From Apodemus sylvaticus (lineage: Eukaryota > Chordata > Mammalia > Rodentia > Muridae), in the NCBI RefSeq assembly GCF_947179515.1, contig NC_067481.1, positions 26,177,947 through 26,241,946 of the forward strand: 64,000 nt of DNA, in the 5' to 3' direction. The position numbers and the translations under genes are program-made. Below, one piece after another: positions 21,891 to 33,010 of this stretch (its first letter is position 1; each line of letters begins with the position of its first letter). Under the pieces are notes generated by a model that worked only from the letters and a program-made list of their open reading frames with translations, searched no databases and had not been told where the DNA came from.

Positions 21891-21974
21891 TTAGCGGGGA
21901 GCAAAATGGACATGATCCTTGGTCCGTGTAAGGAGAGTCAGATAACCCAGTTAATAACAAAAGGAAGATTTGGG

Positions 21975-22280
21975 GGTTTTTCCATAGTGGGGACTTGAGG
22001 TAGAGGGTGTTAGAGTGGGGAAATGTTGGGATGGAGGATGTTGGCATGGGGTGGATAGTGGAATGGAGAATGTTGGGAATGGGGGAATTTGAAGATGGAA
22101 TATTGGCATAGGGGGATGTTGGGGTAGGAGGTGCTGAAATTGGGATGAAAGTGGTTAGGATGAGGCAATTGGCATGGGAGGGACTTGAGGATGGAAGGGA
22201 TGATTTGATAGAGGATATTGAGGTGAAGGATATTGGAATGGGGAATGTTGGGTTGATGGATATGGGGGTTTGGAGAGACT
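21975..22280. repeat. G-rich degenerate minisatellite
   Basis: About a dozen loosely repeated units of roughly 20-30 bp built around GGGGATGTTGGNATGG; for example GAATGTTGGGAATGGGG and GGGGATGTTGGGGTAGG. Confidence 0.75.
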
Positions 22281-22304
22281 GGACGAAGGTAGCATCCTAA
22301 AGGA

Positions 22305-22710
22305 TTGAGCTGGAGAAATGGCTCAGTGAGAAGCTAACTCCTGCAAATGGTCCTCTCACGGCCACAGGTGCAGCATGGCATGCACAGGTGCACACATACA
22401 CTAATGCACACACAGGCATATGCACACACATGCATATGCACGTACACACACACATGCAGGCACACACATGAACACACGCATGCACACACATGCATACACA
22501 CATGCACACACACATGCATACACAGAATCTACAATGAAAGAAAGGAAGTTGCTGGTCTTACAGAAGACCCAGTTTCCATTCTCAACACCCACACAGTGGC
22601 TCACAAGTGTCTAACTCCAGTCTCAGGTATCTGGTCTCCTCTTCCGGCCTCTGTGCACAAGGCACACATACACACATGCAGGCAAAACATCATACACGCA
22701 ATAAGCAAAT
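22305..22710 (+). mobile_element. B3-like SINE with (CA)-rich tail, then second B2-like SINE
   Basis: The first unit starts 'gctggagaaatggctcag' and, after an internal deletion, runs through 'gcaaatggtcctctcacgg' into a CA/CATG-rich tail to about 22515. A B2-like piece 22550-22710 follows. 22330-22550 is one arm of an inverted duplication. Confidence 0.75.
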
Positions 22711-23144
22711 AAATAGTAAATATGGAACGCAACAAAGACATGAAGGCTTGGCTGTGCCCTTGGGATAGGTAAGAGGTTCGTGCAAGAAAGCAGACCGGGG
22801 AGACCGGCATGGGTGGGACGCACCGCGAAAGAGCAGGACAATGGCCAAAAGTGAGAGAAACCCTGGAGCTGGCACCGGGTGGCATGAAGCTTCCTGTCAC
22901 ATGTGTCTACACCTCTGCCATGCTCTCCAGAAGCCTCTGGGATCTTGTCCTAACTCTGGGCCTCACCAAGCCCAGAGCAAGACAGTGGTGTGATGGACTG
23001 AGAGAATGGGCTAGCCTTGGCTCCTGGGCTGCTGAGCACGGTTGTGTAAGGTTTGCTTCTCACAGCTGAGTCAGCCACTCCAGGAGGGTGGAGTGTCTGC
23101 CCAGGGTTTTTTTTTTCCTGCCTAATTTTTCTTTAAGTTTGAAA

Positions 23145-23172
23145 AAAAATCCTCTCTCTCTCTCTCTCTCTC
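23145..23172. repeat. (CT)n microsatellite
   Basis: TCTCTC run following A8 and preceding C/T-rich sequence. Confidence 0.9.
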
Positions 23173-23187
23173 CTCCCTCCTTTCCCT

Positions 23188-23520
23188 ACTTCCTTTCTTT
23201 CATTCTAGATTCTGTGTGTGCATGTGTATGTGTGCATGTGTGTATGCATGTGTGTGCATGCATGTGTCCATATGTGTGCCTGCAGTGCCTGCACGAATGT
23301 GTGCATGCATGTGTGTGCGTGCATGTGTGTACGTGCATATGCATGTGTGTGCATATGCATGTGTGTGCATTAGTGTATGTGTGCACCTGTGCATGCCATG
23401 CTGCACCTGTGGACGTGAGAGGACCATTTGCAGGAGTTAGCTTTCTTCTCCTTCTACCACACGAGTCTTGGGGAATCAGACTGGGAAGCCTTTCCCACTG
23501 AGCCGTCTTACCTGCCCATC
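23188..23520 (-). mobile_element. B3-like SINE, inverted duplicate of the 22.3-kb copy
   Basis: TG/CATG-rich tail (23210-23390), then reverse B3 body ending 'ccactgagccgtcttacctg'. 23188-23444 matches the reverse complement of 22330-22550, including tail details and the bases beyond the tail. Confidence 0.8.
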
Positions 23521-23529
23521 TCTTTACTT

Positions 23530-24170
23530 ATTCCTTCCTTTGAACACATTTAAGAAGATGTGGCTTTCTGAGATATCTGCTCCCCTTCCCAGGGGTGCTT
23601 CTGCAAAGAGTCAAGCCTAACATTTGGGTAAAGAGATGATCAGTCTAAATATCCACAGCCTAGGCTTTCTAACCGAATGGTCCGTCCATCCAGGCTGTTG
23701 ACCCTGGTCCTGTCCTACCTGTGAAGTGGAAGTAAAGGATGGGATAAGGGTCAGGAGGTCACTGACAGGCCAAACAGAATGGACTTCGTACATGTGACTC
23801 CTGGAAGGGATGGGGCAGACGCTGGGTCTGTATGAATCCCTGATTGACCCAGTAGCCTGCAGGGTCAGCACCCCATGATTCTTCCTGAGACACCCACACA
23901 CACCAGAAGCAATAGTAATCTTGTAGGAACTCGCTGGCCAAGGCTAGCACGATGTGTGGCAGCGGGAAGATGGGAAAGGGGTGGGCACGGGGCAGGTGTG
24001 CTTGGCATAGCCCCTGGGAGCTGAGCCAGCCACAGCCAGGGCGGAAGGCCTGCTTGGCATCTACCCCCCTGCAGTTACCAAGCTGCCCTGTCTGCCAGGC
24101 TGCTGGTGAGCGGGGAAGAGCCCCCTCCCCAAAGGGCCCCTGAGAGGGGCCTGGAGTGGGGGAGGCCACC
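23530..24170. other. Single-copy stretch
   Basis: No SINE or supported exon is seen. The 136- and 94-codon reverse ORFs overlap but are not splice-linked to anything. Confidence 0.45.
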
Positions 24171-24330
24171 CGTGGCCTTGTGAGGCTGAAGAGAAGCTCC
24201 TTCCTCAGCTGCCAGGGAAGAATTTAATTACCAATTAAAGCCCCCTCCATCTGTTTCGGGCCTGCCAGAGAGCTCTCTCTACCCTTTAATTACATCTCTG
24301 ACAACAATTTAACTCAATTAGCTAGTGAAC
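24170..24330. promoter_or_regulatory. TAATTA-rich candidate regulatory element
   Basis: Homeodomain cores lie at 24224-24230 (TTAATTA), 24233-24238 (AATTAA), 24287-24292 (TAATTA) and 24314-24319 (CAATTA). The GC background is moderate and there is no repeat. The role is inferred. Confidence 0.4.
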
Positions 24331-24840
24331 ACAGCAGAATGCAGGCAACCCAGGGCACCCTCTTGTCCCTGCCATCTGTCCGTCTGTCTGTCTTTCACTC
24401 TCCCCGGTCGCTCTCAGTCTGTCTGTCCCGTGCCTGCTTCCTCATTTTATTTTTGACACCAGCACCTCCCCTTCAGGTTCTTTTCCTTCTGCCTCCTCTG
24501 CCGACTCTTGTCTGTTTCACACCAGCTGGAACTTCTACCCGTCCTTTGTTGTTCGGTCCTCTTGTCCCAGCTGCCGTCTGTCCATCCTTTCCATTTTTCT
24601 CCTCTTCCAGCCTCAGGCCAGCTCCTGCCAGTCTCTCAGTCAAGCCACCCCTTCCCGCACTTGCCTGACTCCCCTTTCCGGCTTGAGAGCCCCGACTCTG
24701 TCTCCCTCGCTCCATCTGTTCTACACAGACAAATATGACCTCCGGGGGTCACTGTCGCCATGATTCCTGCATCCAGTTTACTGGTCACTGGCTCACAACT
24801 TCATGTATATTATTTTGTTAATTTTTTCCTTTTTAAATTC
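24330..24840. other. Pyrimidine-rich single-copy stretch
   Basis: Strongly C/T-biased + strand with CTGTCTGTCTGTC at about 24380-24392. ORFs across it are compositional. Confidence 0.5.
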
Positions 24841-24841
24841 T

Positions 24842-25180
24842 ATTGAGTAAACACCAGACATGATGGTACATGCCTATAAATCCTAGTGAGCGCTGGGCAG
24901 TGGTGGCACATGCCTGTAATCCCAGCAGAGGAAGGCGGATTTCTAAGTTCGAGGCCAGTCTGCTCTACAGAGTGAGTTCCAGGACAGCCAGAGCTACACA
25001 GAGAAACCCTGTCTTGAAAAAAAACCAAATCCAAAAAACAAAAAAACAAAAACAAAAACAAAAACAACAACAACAAAAAATCCTAGCAAGCACCTCAGAG
25101 ACGGAGACAGGAAGGAAGATCTTGAGTTTGAGGCAAGACCGGGCTACATAGTGAGACCCTACCTCAAAATAAATAAGAAA
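24842..25180 (+). mobile_element. B1 SINE nested in an older B1
   Basis: The older B1 (about 24847-24885 and 25082-25175) is split by a younger one (about 24888-25075). TCCTAG flanks both sides of the insert as a short target duplication. Confidence 0.88.
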
Positions 25181-25299
25181 GAAATAAATCTGTGCCAGGG
25201 ATATAACTTCCCAGGTCCCATGACTGATGCTCGAGATATTTTTGCAGCTTGCCTAAGATTATAGAGTCTATAGTTCAGAGAACCAAGTTTGAAACTCAG

Positions 25300-25810
25300 G
25301 CCAGCAGGCCTGGTGGTACAGGTCTCTCATCCCATGCTCTGGAGGCTAAGACAGGAGGTTGAAAGTTCACTTCCTGCCTGGGCAGGCAAGTGAAGGAGTG
25401 ATGGTCCCTGCCTTTAGTCCTAGCACTCGAAAGACACAGACAGGTGGATCTCTGTGAGTTCAAGGCTAGCCTGGTCTACAGAATGAGTCCCAGGACAATC
25501 AGCTGATGTATAATAAGACTTTGTCTATAAACAAACAAACAAACAAACAAAAACAAATGTAAAAAGAAGGTTGGAGCTGGGCGTGGTGGCGCACGCCTGT
25601 AATCCTAGCACTTGGGAGGCAGAGGCAGGCGGATTTCTGAGTTCGAGGCCAGCCTGATCTACAGACTGAGTTCCAGGATAGCCAGGACTACACAGAGAAA
25701 CCCCTGTCTCGGAAAAAAAAAAATAAGGTTGGGTGTAGCTCAGGGATAGCGCACTGGCCTAGAATGTTTAAGACCCAAGGCTCAGCATCTTATACCTGAA
25801 GCGAAATAAC
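25300..25810 (+). mobile_element. Three B1-type SINEs and one ID-like SINE
   Basis: Old B1 25305-25385; B1 25400-25555 with (AAAC)n tail; B1 25573-25722 (near consensus); ID-like 25730-25815 ('gggtgtagctcagggatagc'). Confidence 0.85.
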
Positions 25811-25814
25811 ACAA

Positions 25815-26560
25815 CACAACAGGCCCACTCCAACAGCGAACAGAGAGGGTCTCCTTTTGAGGAGAGCAGCTGTGCAGAGCCTGAGCATTTAGGGGAAAGG
25901 CTCTGGGCTGCGAAAGGAAGGGCAAAGCAATAGGCTCCTACTTAACACCGGAAAGAAGGTGGCCAGAGAGGGACAAAAAGACGGATGACTTCTGAGAATT
26001 TAACCTTACAGTTTCTACTCAGCAGAACCTTCCAGATTCTAGTTCCTCATGGTGTGGATTGGAGGGGGGGGATCCTGGGTCTCAGAGGAATAGTAGGGGC
26101 TGTGGGGGGGGGGAGGAAACAATCAGGCAATTATCCTAGCAACCTTCCCCTGGAACAGAGTGGGAAGGCCAGCGAGAAGGGTACCCTGATCCGTCTTGTG
26201 GACAGGTAGGGACATGATGGAGACCCCAGGTCAGCCAGGTAGTCACATGGCTACAGCTCAGGGAGACCCCAGCCAGACAAAACCGCATCTGCTTTCTCCC
26301 GGCCGTCCTTGGCTGCCTAATCATTCTTCCCATCATTAAAACAGTAAAGACCTGGGGAAGACCACAAGGGAAAGGGGCATCTTGGGCCTTCACTCCTTTT
26401 TCAGCCATCTTTGTTGTTAAGTTGTGCTGTGTGTCTTGGGACCTAGACCTCAATGTCCCCCCTCACCCCATCCTAGCACTCTGCTTCCTGACATCTGAGC
26501 GAGGGTCTGGCACCCCAGTTCGCTTTTCCTCTCTCCTCCTTTGTTTTTTTGTTTTTGTTT
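25815..26560. other. Single-copy stretch
   Basis: G8-G9 runs occur near 26065 and 26105. No exon or SINE is recognised. Confidence 0.45.
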
Positions 26561-26584
26561 TTATTGTTGTTGTTGTTGTTATTT

Positions 26585-26990
26585 TTTTTTAGATTTATTT
26601 ATTATATATAAGTACACTGTAGCTGTCCTCAGACACCAGAAGAAGGTGCCTGATGGTTGTGAGCCACCATGTGGTTGCTGGGATTTGAACTCAGGACCTT
26701 CGGAAGAGCAGTCAGTACTCTTAACTGCTGAGCCATCTCTCCAGCCCTGTTATTGTTTTTGGTTTTTTTTTTTTTTAAATCTTATGTGTCTTAGAGTGCT
26801 TTGCCACATGTGTGTATGTGCACCAAGTGCATGCCTTGTGCTCTAGGAGGTCATAGGAGGGTATGTATGCCCTGGAGCTGGAGTTCCAAATGTGTGTGAG
26901 CCACCATGTGGGTGTTGGGAACTGAACCCCAAGTCTGTTGCAAGAGCAACAAGCGCTCTTAACCACCGAGCCATCTCTCCAGCCCTCCAG
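26585..26990 (-). mobile_element. B2 SINE followed by B3/B2-like SINE
   Basis: Reverse B2 26590-26745 ('agatttatttattatatata' to 'catctctccagccct'). A second reverse element, 26780-26990, ends with the same head. Confidence 0.88.
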
Positions 26991-27129
26991 TTTATTTTTC
27001 CAAATGCAAGAATTATGCTAGAAAAGTAAATGACAAACACAGCCGGCCTCAGGAGGAAGGTGGACGGGGTCAATTTTCTGCATTCCAAATGTCCAGGAAG
27101 TTCTGTCCTGAAAGCAGGCGTGGATCGTT

Positions 27130-27540
27130 CTAGGCAAGACTAACTGGATGTTGTGAGGACTCGTGACTGTGATCCCACCATTTGTAAGGCTGAAGGAGGA
27201 AGGCTGTCGTGGGCTTGAGGCTAGCTTGGGCCTTACAGTGAGCTCTAGGCCTAAGCCACAGAGTGAGATCTTGTATTTAAGTGTTTGTTGTTTGTTGCTT
27301 GTTTGTTCTAAAGGGTGTGTGGCATCTCACTTGGTAGAGTGCTTACCTTACATGTATGAAGACCTGGGTTTGATCCCCAGTAGCACATGAACCGGGTGAG
27401 CTAGCCTGTGCTTGTGCTTCCAGCTCTCAGGTGAGGAAGAAGCAGGAGGATCAGAAGTTCAAGGTCATCCTCCAGTTCACACGAAGTTCGAGGCCAGCGC
27501 CAACTATATACTCTGTCTGGAAAAAGTCCTGAGCAGAGAT
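27130..27540 (+). mobile_element. B1, ID-like and B1 fragments
   Basis: Old B1 27150-27290; ID-like 27310-27395 ('cttggtagagtgcttacc' ... 'gggtttgatccccagtagc'); B1-related 27400-27530. Confidence 0.65.
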
Positions 27541-27984
27541 CAGCCGAGGACAGATGAGAGACTGGTGGAGAGACTGGGTAGGAAAGCCGGAAACAGAAAA
27601 TGCGGTGGCTTCTGTCCAGATTTCCCAAGATAGGTACCATCAGTGGGTCTGTGGGCAGTTTGTGTAAACTTGCTATAATGCAGGCCACGGAGTAATGAGG
27701 CTGTGGGTGGCTCTCCTCTCTAAACAGAGACATGATGATATAGAATTTCAGAGTTCAGCAGGCCCAGCTGAGCAACGTGGCTTTTGTTGTAACGGTTCTT
27801 ATTATGGTAACCCTGACAGTGTCCTTTCTCAATACTCTGAGCAACGGAGAACTTATTACCTGACAAAGTAACCCCTTTCTATTTTTCAGACTATAGCCCA
27901 CGCTAGCCTTCTATTCTTATGTAGTCCAGGGTGGCCTCAAACTAACATATCTAGTCCAAAGTGTTTTTCTTTTAAAATTACACG

Positions 27985-28055
27985 TATGTATGTATGTGGC
28001 ATGTGTATATGTATACATGCATGTGTATGTATGTATGTATGTATGTATGTATGTA
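27985..28055. repeat. (TATG)n microsatellite
   Basis: GTATGTATGTATG runs with one interruption, part of a reverse B3-like tail. Confidence 0.9.
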
Positions 28056-28390
28056 TTATGATGTGGGGGGTGGGCATTCTCTCTTGTGGAAACCAGAGGA
28101 TAACTTGCAGGAATTGGTTCTCTCCTTCTACCACATGGGCTCTAGAGATTGGACTCAGTCTTTTTTTTTTTTTTTTTTGAATTTGGATTTTTCGAGACAG
28201 GGTTTCTCTGTATAGCCCTGTCTGTCCTGGAACTCACTCTGTATGTAGACTAGGCTGGCCTCAAACTCAGAAATCCACCTGCCTCTGCCTCCCAGAGTGC
28301 TGGGATTACAGGCGTGCACCACCACCGCCTGGCTGGACTCAGTCTTAACAACACACAAGTGCCTTCATCCCAAGTCCTCTGGCCAACTCT
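28056..28390 (-). mobile_element. B3-like SINE interrupted by a B1 SINE
   Basis: Reverse B3-like body 28056-28160 and 28333-28385. The inserted reverse B1 (28163-28333) is bounded by GGACTCAGTCTT on both sides and carries a T18 stretch. Confidence 0.9.
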
Positions 28391-28524
28391 GGAAATAATT
28401 ATTTAATTATTTATGTATTTATTATTGCAGCTTCCAATTCATAGCATCCTATGGAGGGGGAACACTAAGGAAACTCCTTCTCCATCTATACTGAATTAAC
28501 TCTTTAACTGATGAATTCACAACT

Positions 28525-28640
28525 TTTTAAGGGTCCCACTCTGTAGTTCCCTCGTTGTCCTGGAACTTGCCATGTAAACCAGGCTGTCCCCAAACTCACA
28601 GAGATTCTCCAGCCTCTGCCCTGCCACCACACCAAACTCA
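28525..28640 (-). mobile_element. Old B1 SINE fragment
   Basis: 'gtcctggaacttgccatgta', 'caggctgtccccaaactcac'. Confidence 0.7.
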
Positions 28641-28804
28641 TTAATATACATTTTGACACTCAGTTCCTTGACTTTCCTACACTTCAGTTCAGGGGAACAT
28701 TGATGCAGATGCCTTCACTCCATGGTACGATGTCTGCAAACACTCCCAGCCTCCTGAGCTCTTCCTGGTCTAAGTCTGTTATCCAGCATGTTAACCCTCC
28801 CAGT

Positions 28805-28940
28805 CCTGGCGGGCAGTGGTAGTGCACGCCTTTAATCCCAGCCCTTGGGAGGCAGAGGCAGGCAGATTTTTGAATTTGAGACCAGCCTGGTCTACAGAGT
28901 GATTTCTAGGACAGTCAGGGCTACGAAAAACCAAAAGCCA
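28805..28940 (+). mobile_element. B1 SINE
   Basis: 'ctggcgggcagtggtagtgc' to 'agtcagggctacgaaaaacc'; the 3' end is shortened. Confidence 0.85.
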
Positions 28941-29059
28941 ACCCTCCCAGTCCTGTGTTGACCACAGACATGAAGAGACGTTGTCTATGTCTTCTTCAAG
29001 GTCTCCTGCTTAAGGGTCAAAGAGCAGAGTGGCTCCTGGGGGAACTATCTGGAAAGAAT

Positions 29060-29217
29060 CATTTTTTTTGGAGGGGGATTTCAAGACAGGGTTTCTCCTT
29101 GTAGCCCTGGCTGTCCTGGAACTCACTCTGTAGACCAAGCTGGCCTCGAACTCAGAAATCTGCCTGCCTCTGCCTCCAGGTGCTGAGATTAAAGGCATGT
29201 GCCACCACTGCCTGGTG
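29060..29217 (-). mobile_element. B1 SINE with target duplication
   Basis: Reverse B1 flanked by GAAAGAATCATT at about 29052 and 29217, a clear target duplication. Confidence 0.93.
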
Positions 29218-29364
29218 AAAGAATCATTTCAATGAGCCTCCTCCTTCAAATAGATACATCAGCCGGCTGTGGTCTGAGAGACCAGAAAGACAGGGTAGGG
29301 ATTTCTAGGCTAGCCTGGACTAAAGCAAATAGAATGGAGACTGCAGTTGACTGCTTGTTATTCT

Positions 29365-29575
29365 TTGTGTGTGTGTGTATGTGTGTTTGTATGTGTGTAT
29401 ATGTGTGTGTATGTGTTTGTATGTGTATATGTGTTTATATGTGTGTATGTGTTTGTTTATATTTGCATGTGTGTGTATGTGTGTATGTGTATGTGTTTGT
29501 ATGTGTGTATGTGTTTGTATGTATATGTATCTGTGTTTGTGTGTGTGTATGTGTGTGTGTGTGTGTGTGGTGTGT
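29365..29575. repeat. (TG)n-rich low-complexity tract
   Basis: GTGTATGTGTTTGTATG-type sequence over about 210 bp. Long Cys/Val/Met ORFs here are repeat artefacts. Confidence 0.93.
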
Positions 29576-29669
29576 GCTCAGCCTGTACATACACATGTGG
29601 AGGTCAGTGGAGGGAATCTTCCTCTCTCTATCTCCACCTTAAGAAAGGCTCTCACTAAACCAGAATCTA

Positions 29670-29925
29670 GTTAGTTTGTTTTGTTTTTTTTGACACAGGA
29701 TCTCACTATATAGCCCAAGATGACTTCAAACTCTCAATGATCCCACCTCAGTCCCCTCAAGGATTGCAATCATAGCTGAACACCAACATAACCAGGTAGA
29801 GAGAGCCAAGCTTGCTGATTCAGGCCTGTAGTCCAGCTGTTGGGAGACTGAGGAAGACCATCACAAGTATAAGGTTAGCCCAGTTTAGACTGAAACTTGG
29901 TCTCAGGAAGAAAGAAAGAGAAAAT
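29670..29925. mobile_element. Two old B1 SINEs, opposite strands
   Basis: Reverse B1 29680-29795 ('gacacaggatctcactata'); forward B1 29805-29920 ('tgattcaggcctgtagtcc' ... 'aacttggtctcaggaag'). Confidence 0.7.
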
Positions 29926-29959
29926 GGTAGCACATGCCTTTAATTCCTAAAGTGGGAAT

Positions 29960-30610
29960 TTAAGACACAGTTGTGTCTTGTGATGTTTTTCCAGAAGCTT
30001 CTTATGAGAGGGTGCTTTGCTGAAGATGCATGAGGATGTTTTGCTGAGAACAGACACATGATGTTTTGCTGGAGGCTGCCTGGTAAAAGGGCACGTGATG
30101 TTTTGCTGGAGCGGATGCTTGAGAGGACCCGTGATGTTTAGAGCGAGGGTAAGTACACCCAGCAGGCAGTGGGTGCCGCTCTGGTGTTGGTTCACCTTGC
30201 CACTTCCCGCTGGTCTTCGTTGGGCTTCACCAATGCTGGTTTTTGCTGATGATGCTCTAGCACTGGCTTGCCTTGCTTTCTTCTCTGATCTTTGTTTGTC
30301 TCGACTTGACAGAGAGAAACACACCAAAGAACTTCTAGAGGTGTTCTGGCTGTTTCCTTCTGCTTCAGCAGGCTTGCCCTGATCAGTGGAACCTCCCAGA
30401 TTTTTCTGGATCAAGCCACTGCTGCTGATTTAAGTGGACTGGATAGCTGACAACAAAGATTGAAATCACCCCAGAGAACTTCTTGTAAACAGGTCCATGT
30501 ATGTCCCCCTTGTCCTGATAGCCATCTTCCTGCCCTCCCTTTGGCCCACGGGTTACAAGTAAGGTTGAAGTGTTTAAGAACCTTTATTAAAGGATGCTTT
30601 GAAAAATATA
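29960..30610 (+). mobile_element. Probable rodent retroviral-type LTR, solitary
   Basis: A roughly 600-bp non-SINE repeat whose first part repeats GATGTTTTGCTG at 30035, 30060 and 30097. It looks like a rodent MER/RMER-type LTR. No internal retroviral sequence or coding capacity is seen. The family name cannot be assigned by eye and the ends are approximate. Confidence 0.5.
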
Positions 30611-30750
30611 AGCCTACAAATCCCAGTACTTGGGAGGCAGAGGCAGAGGCAGGTGGATCTCTGTGAGTTCAAGGCCAGCCTTGTCTACGTAGAGAGCTTG
30701 TCTATATAGACGGCTACACAGTGAGACCCTGTCTTAAAAAGAAGGAGGAG
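30605..30750 (+). mobile_element. B1 SINE
   Basis: 'acaaatcccagtacttgggaggc' to 'ccctgtcttaaaaag'. The head is missing. Confidence 0.8.
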
Positions 30751-30969
30751 AGACAGGAAGAAAACGTAAGGAATAGAGGGCAGGAGGAGGGAAGGAATGA
30801 CAACAAAACAAAAGCACCATGAGTCTGGCTTTTGTTCGTGTTTTTGATTGACAAGGTCTTGCCCTGTTTCTCAGGCTGGCTTTGAATTCCCAGGCTGAGG
30901 CACTCCTCCTGCCCAACTGCAGCCTCCTGCAGGCCCCTCTGTGCCCAGCCAGGCTTTCATTTCAACATT

Positions 30970-31400
30970 TTGCCATTGTTAAGAACAGCCTGGAAGCTTA
31001 TTTTCTGAAAGGTGTCTGCAATAAAACCATCTCACTTTCCAAAGATGCAGAGCTGGAGCCTCTGAGAGGAGCAAAACCAAATATGCCACAGACTGACGGC
31101 GATTCCCACAGAACCTCGCCACGTGTCCTCAGCCACGGAAGCATTTAGAGCAAACGCAGCCTCCTGGGGAGAGGCTTTGAAGTGAAGAGCCTTGAAGAGA
31201 GAAATGGCTCCGGGTATTTGCTTATAGATTTCCCTCCTTATTTGATAGTCAAACTGCACACTGTCTAAGAGTTTTAATCCCAGAGGGACAGGACCTGTGT
31301 GATGGGCACATTCTTTTTGTCTCATTTGTTAGTGTGTCAGGCTGGGAGAGCTCAGCCTCAAGCCCCCCAAAAGGGCTATTTATATTCACCGTGAGATGAA
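30970..31400. other. Single-copy stretch, possible regulatory sequence
   Basis: About 400 bp without recognisable repeat; AT-rich and GC-rich blocks alternate. No exon is supported. Confidence 0.35.
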
Positions 31401-31870
31401 CCCTTAACCTCTGAGATCAGTCATGGGGAGGCAGGCAGACAAAGGAAGATACACAAGGTGACCAATACCCAACATCTCAAAACACCCGTCAGACTGACGG
31501 ACGACGGATCCCGTTGACTTCCTATTATAATGGATGTGCAAAAAATATGAACCCACAATGAGCGTGCGCAAGGGCTTTGGAGTGATCAGCTGAGCGAAGG
31601 CAGCCTGGACTCCAGCCAGAGCGGAGGAAGGCCGACTAGATGCAGTTTCTGTGGATTCTCCCCCATCACTCCAGTGCAGAGCCTCAAAGCTCAGTGCTCT
31701 CCCCTCTGTCCCCAGTGCCCACTCCGTCACCAGACTTTTCTCTATGTCCGGAGTCAGTCTATTTCCTCTTTTGGCTCAGGCTGGCCTTCGCTGGTCCCTG
31801 ACTTCTAGTCTCTCCCTTGCAAATGTATCCTCTATATCACCCTACTACCACTGGATTAATCTTCCCCTAA
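31400..31870. other. Single-copy stretch
   Basis: Nothing recognised; ORFs are unsupported. Confidence 0.35.
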
Positions 31871-31884
31871 AAAAGAAAGGAAGA

Positions 31885-32046
31885 AAGAGCCAGGCGGTGG
31901 TGGCGCGCGCCTGTAATCCCAGCACTCTGGGAGGCAGAGGCTGGCGGATTTCTGAGTTCGAGGCCAGCCTGCTCTACAGAGTGAGTTCCAGGGCTACAGC
32001 CAGGGCTACACAGAGAAACCCTGTCTCAAAAAAACCAAATCCAAAA
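31885..32046 (+). mobile_element. B1 SINE (ACTCTGGG variant) with short internal duplication
   Basis: Full-length B1 with 'cctgtaatcccagcactctg'. 'agggctacagccagggctac' shows a local duplication relative to other copies. Confidence 0.95.
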
Positions 32047-32047
32047 A

Positions 32048-32139
<92 letters not shown>

Positions 32140-32141
32140 AA
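32047..32141. repeat. (GAAA)n microsatellite at B1 tail
   Basis: About 23 uninterrupted AAGA units. Confidence 0.97.
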
Positions 32142-32142
32142 A

Positions 32143-32285
32143 AGCTGGGCATAGTGGTACACGCCTTTAATCCCAGCATGGGGGGTGAGGGGTGGGAGGT
32201 GGGGGGGGAGGTAGAGGCAGGCAAATCTCTGTAAGTTCTAGGACAACCAGGGCTACATAGAGAAACACCCCCCCCCCAAAAAAAG
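32143..32285 (+). mobile_element. B1 SINE with G-rich insertion
   Basis: 'gctgggcatagtggtacacg' start; GGGGGGTGAGGGG-like expansion at 32180-32210; C8-A8 near 32270-32284. Confidence 0.85.
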
Positions 32286-32654
32286 ATCTGTTTCAAACAT
32301 ACACAAATACAGGGCAGGGGTAGGGGAGCCAACAGGGACACAGGGTTTTTCAAGTGTCTTTGTCTATGCATTTGACTCTCTTCAAGTCTCCACTACAGAC
32401 CCAGTCAAATGCTCTCTCTGTGGAGACTGCTTGACTCTGTGGGATATCCTCACCAACATTCTGTAGTCTGCATCCCACCCCACAACCCCCTCCCCACTCC
32501 CTGATACCCGGGGCTCTGTGGTTCTTTTTAAGGGGTGATCCAGTTCAATCTAGTTCACAGTCATGAAGCTCCTTCCTTGGAGTGGGGTGTCAGGAGCGTC
32601 TATGTCTACACCGTTCATTTGGTGCCAAGCACGTGACTCCTTGAATGATTTGTA

Positions 32655-33010
32655 GGCTTCGGAAAAATAATTACGGGGAGGGCACATGTGCCCTGTGGAG
32701 TGTGTGCGGAGGTCAGAGCAGAACTTGAGGGGTTTTCTCCTTCTGCTGTGTATGTGATCTAGAGATCAACCTCAGATTGGCAGGCTTGGTGGCAAGCATC
32801 CACTGAGCCGTTTCACTGGCCTCGCGTGTAGTCTTTGAAGTGTCTCCTCTTTGTTGGTGTTGAAGTGGCATTGGCCGCCTGTCATAGCAGCCTACGTTTG
32901 TAATCCCCGTGCTTTCAAAGTAGAGACCAGGAGCCTCAGCGGTTCAAGGTTATCCTCAACTATATAGAGAATTTGAGGTCAGCCTGGGGTACATGAAACC
33001 CTATGGAACT
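32655..33010. mobile_element. Reverse B3-like and forward B1 SINEs
   Basis: Reverse B3-like 32660-32825 ('ggtcagagcagaacttgagg' ... 'ccactgagccgtttcactgg'); forward B1 32880-33005. Confidence 0.65.

Noticed and set aside
22380..22520. CRISPR-like or regularly spaced repeat array
   Set aside because: It is an irregular CA/CATG-rich SINE tail in a mammalian genome, with no spacer structure.
29199..29674. Cys/Val-rich ORFs of 100-147 codons
   Set aside because: They are translations of a TG-rich tract.
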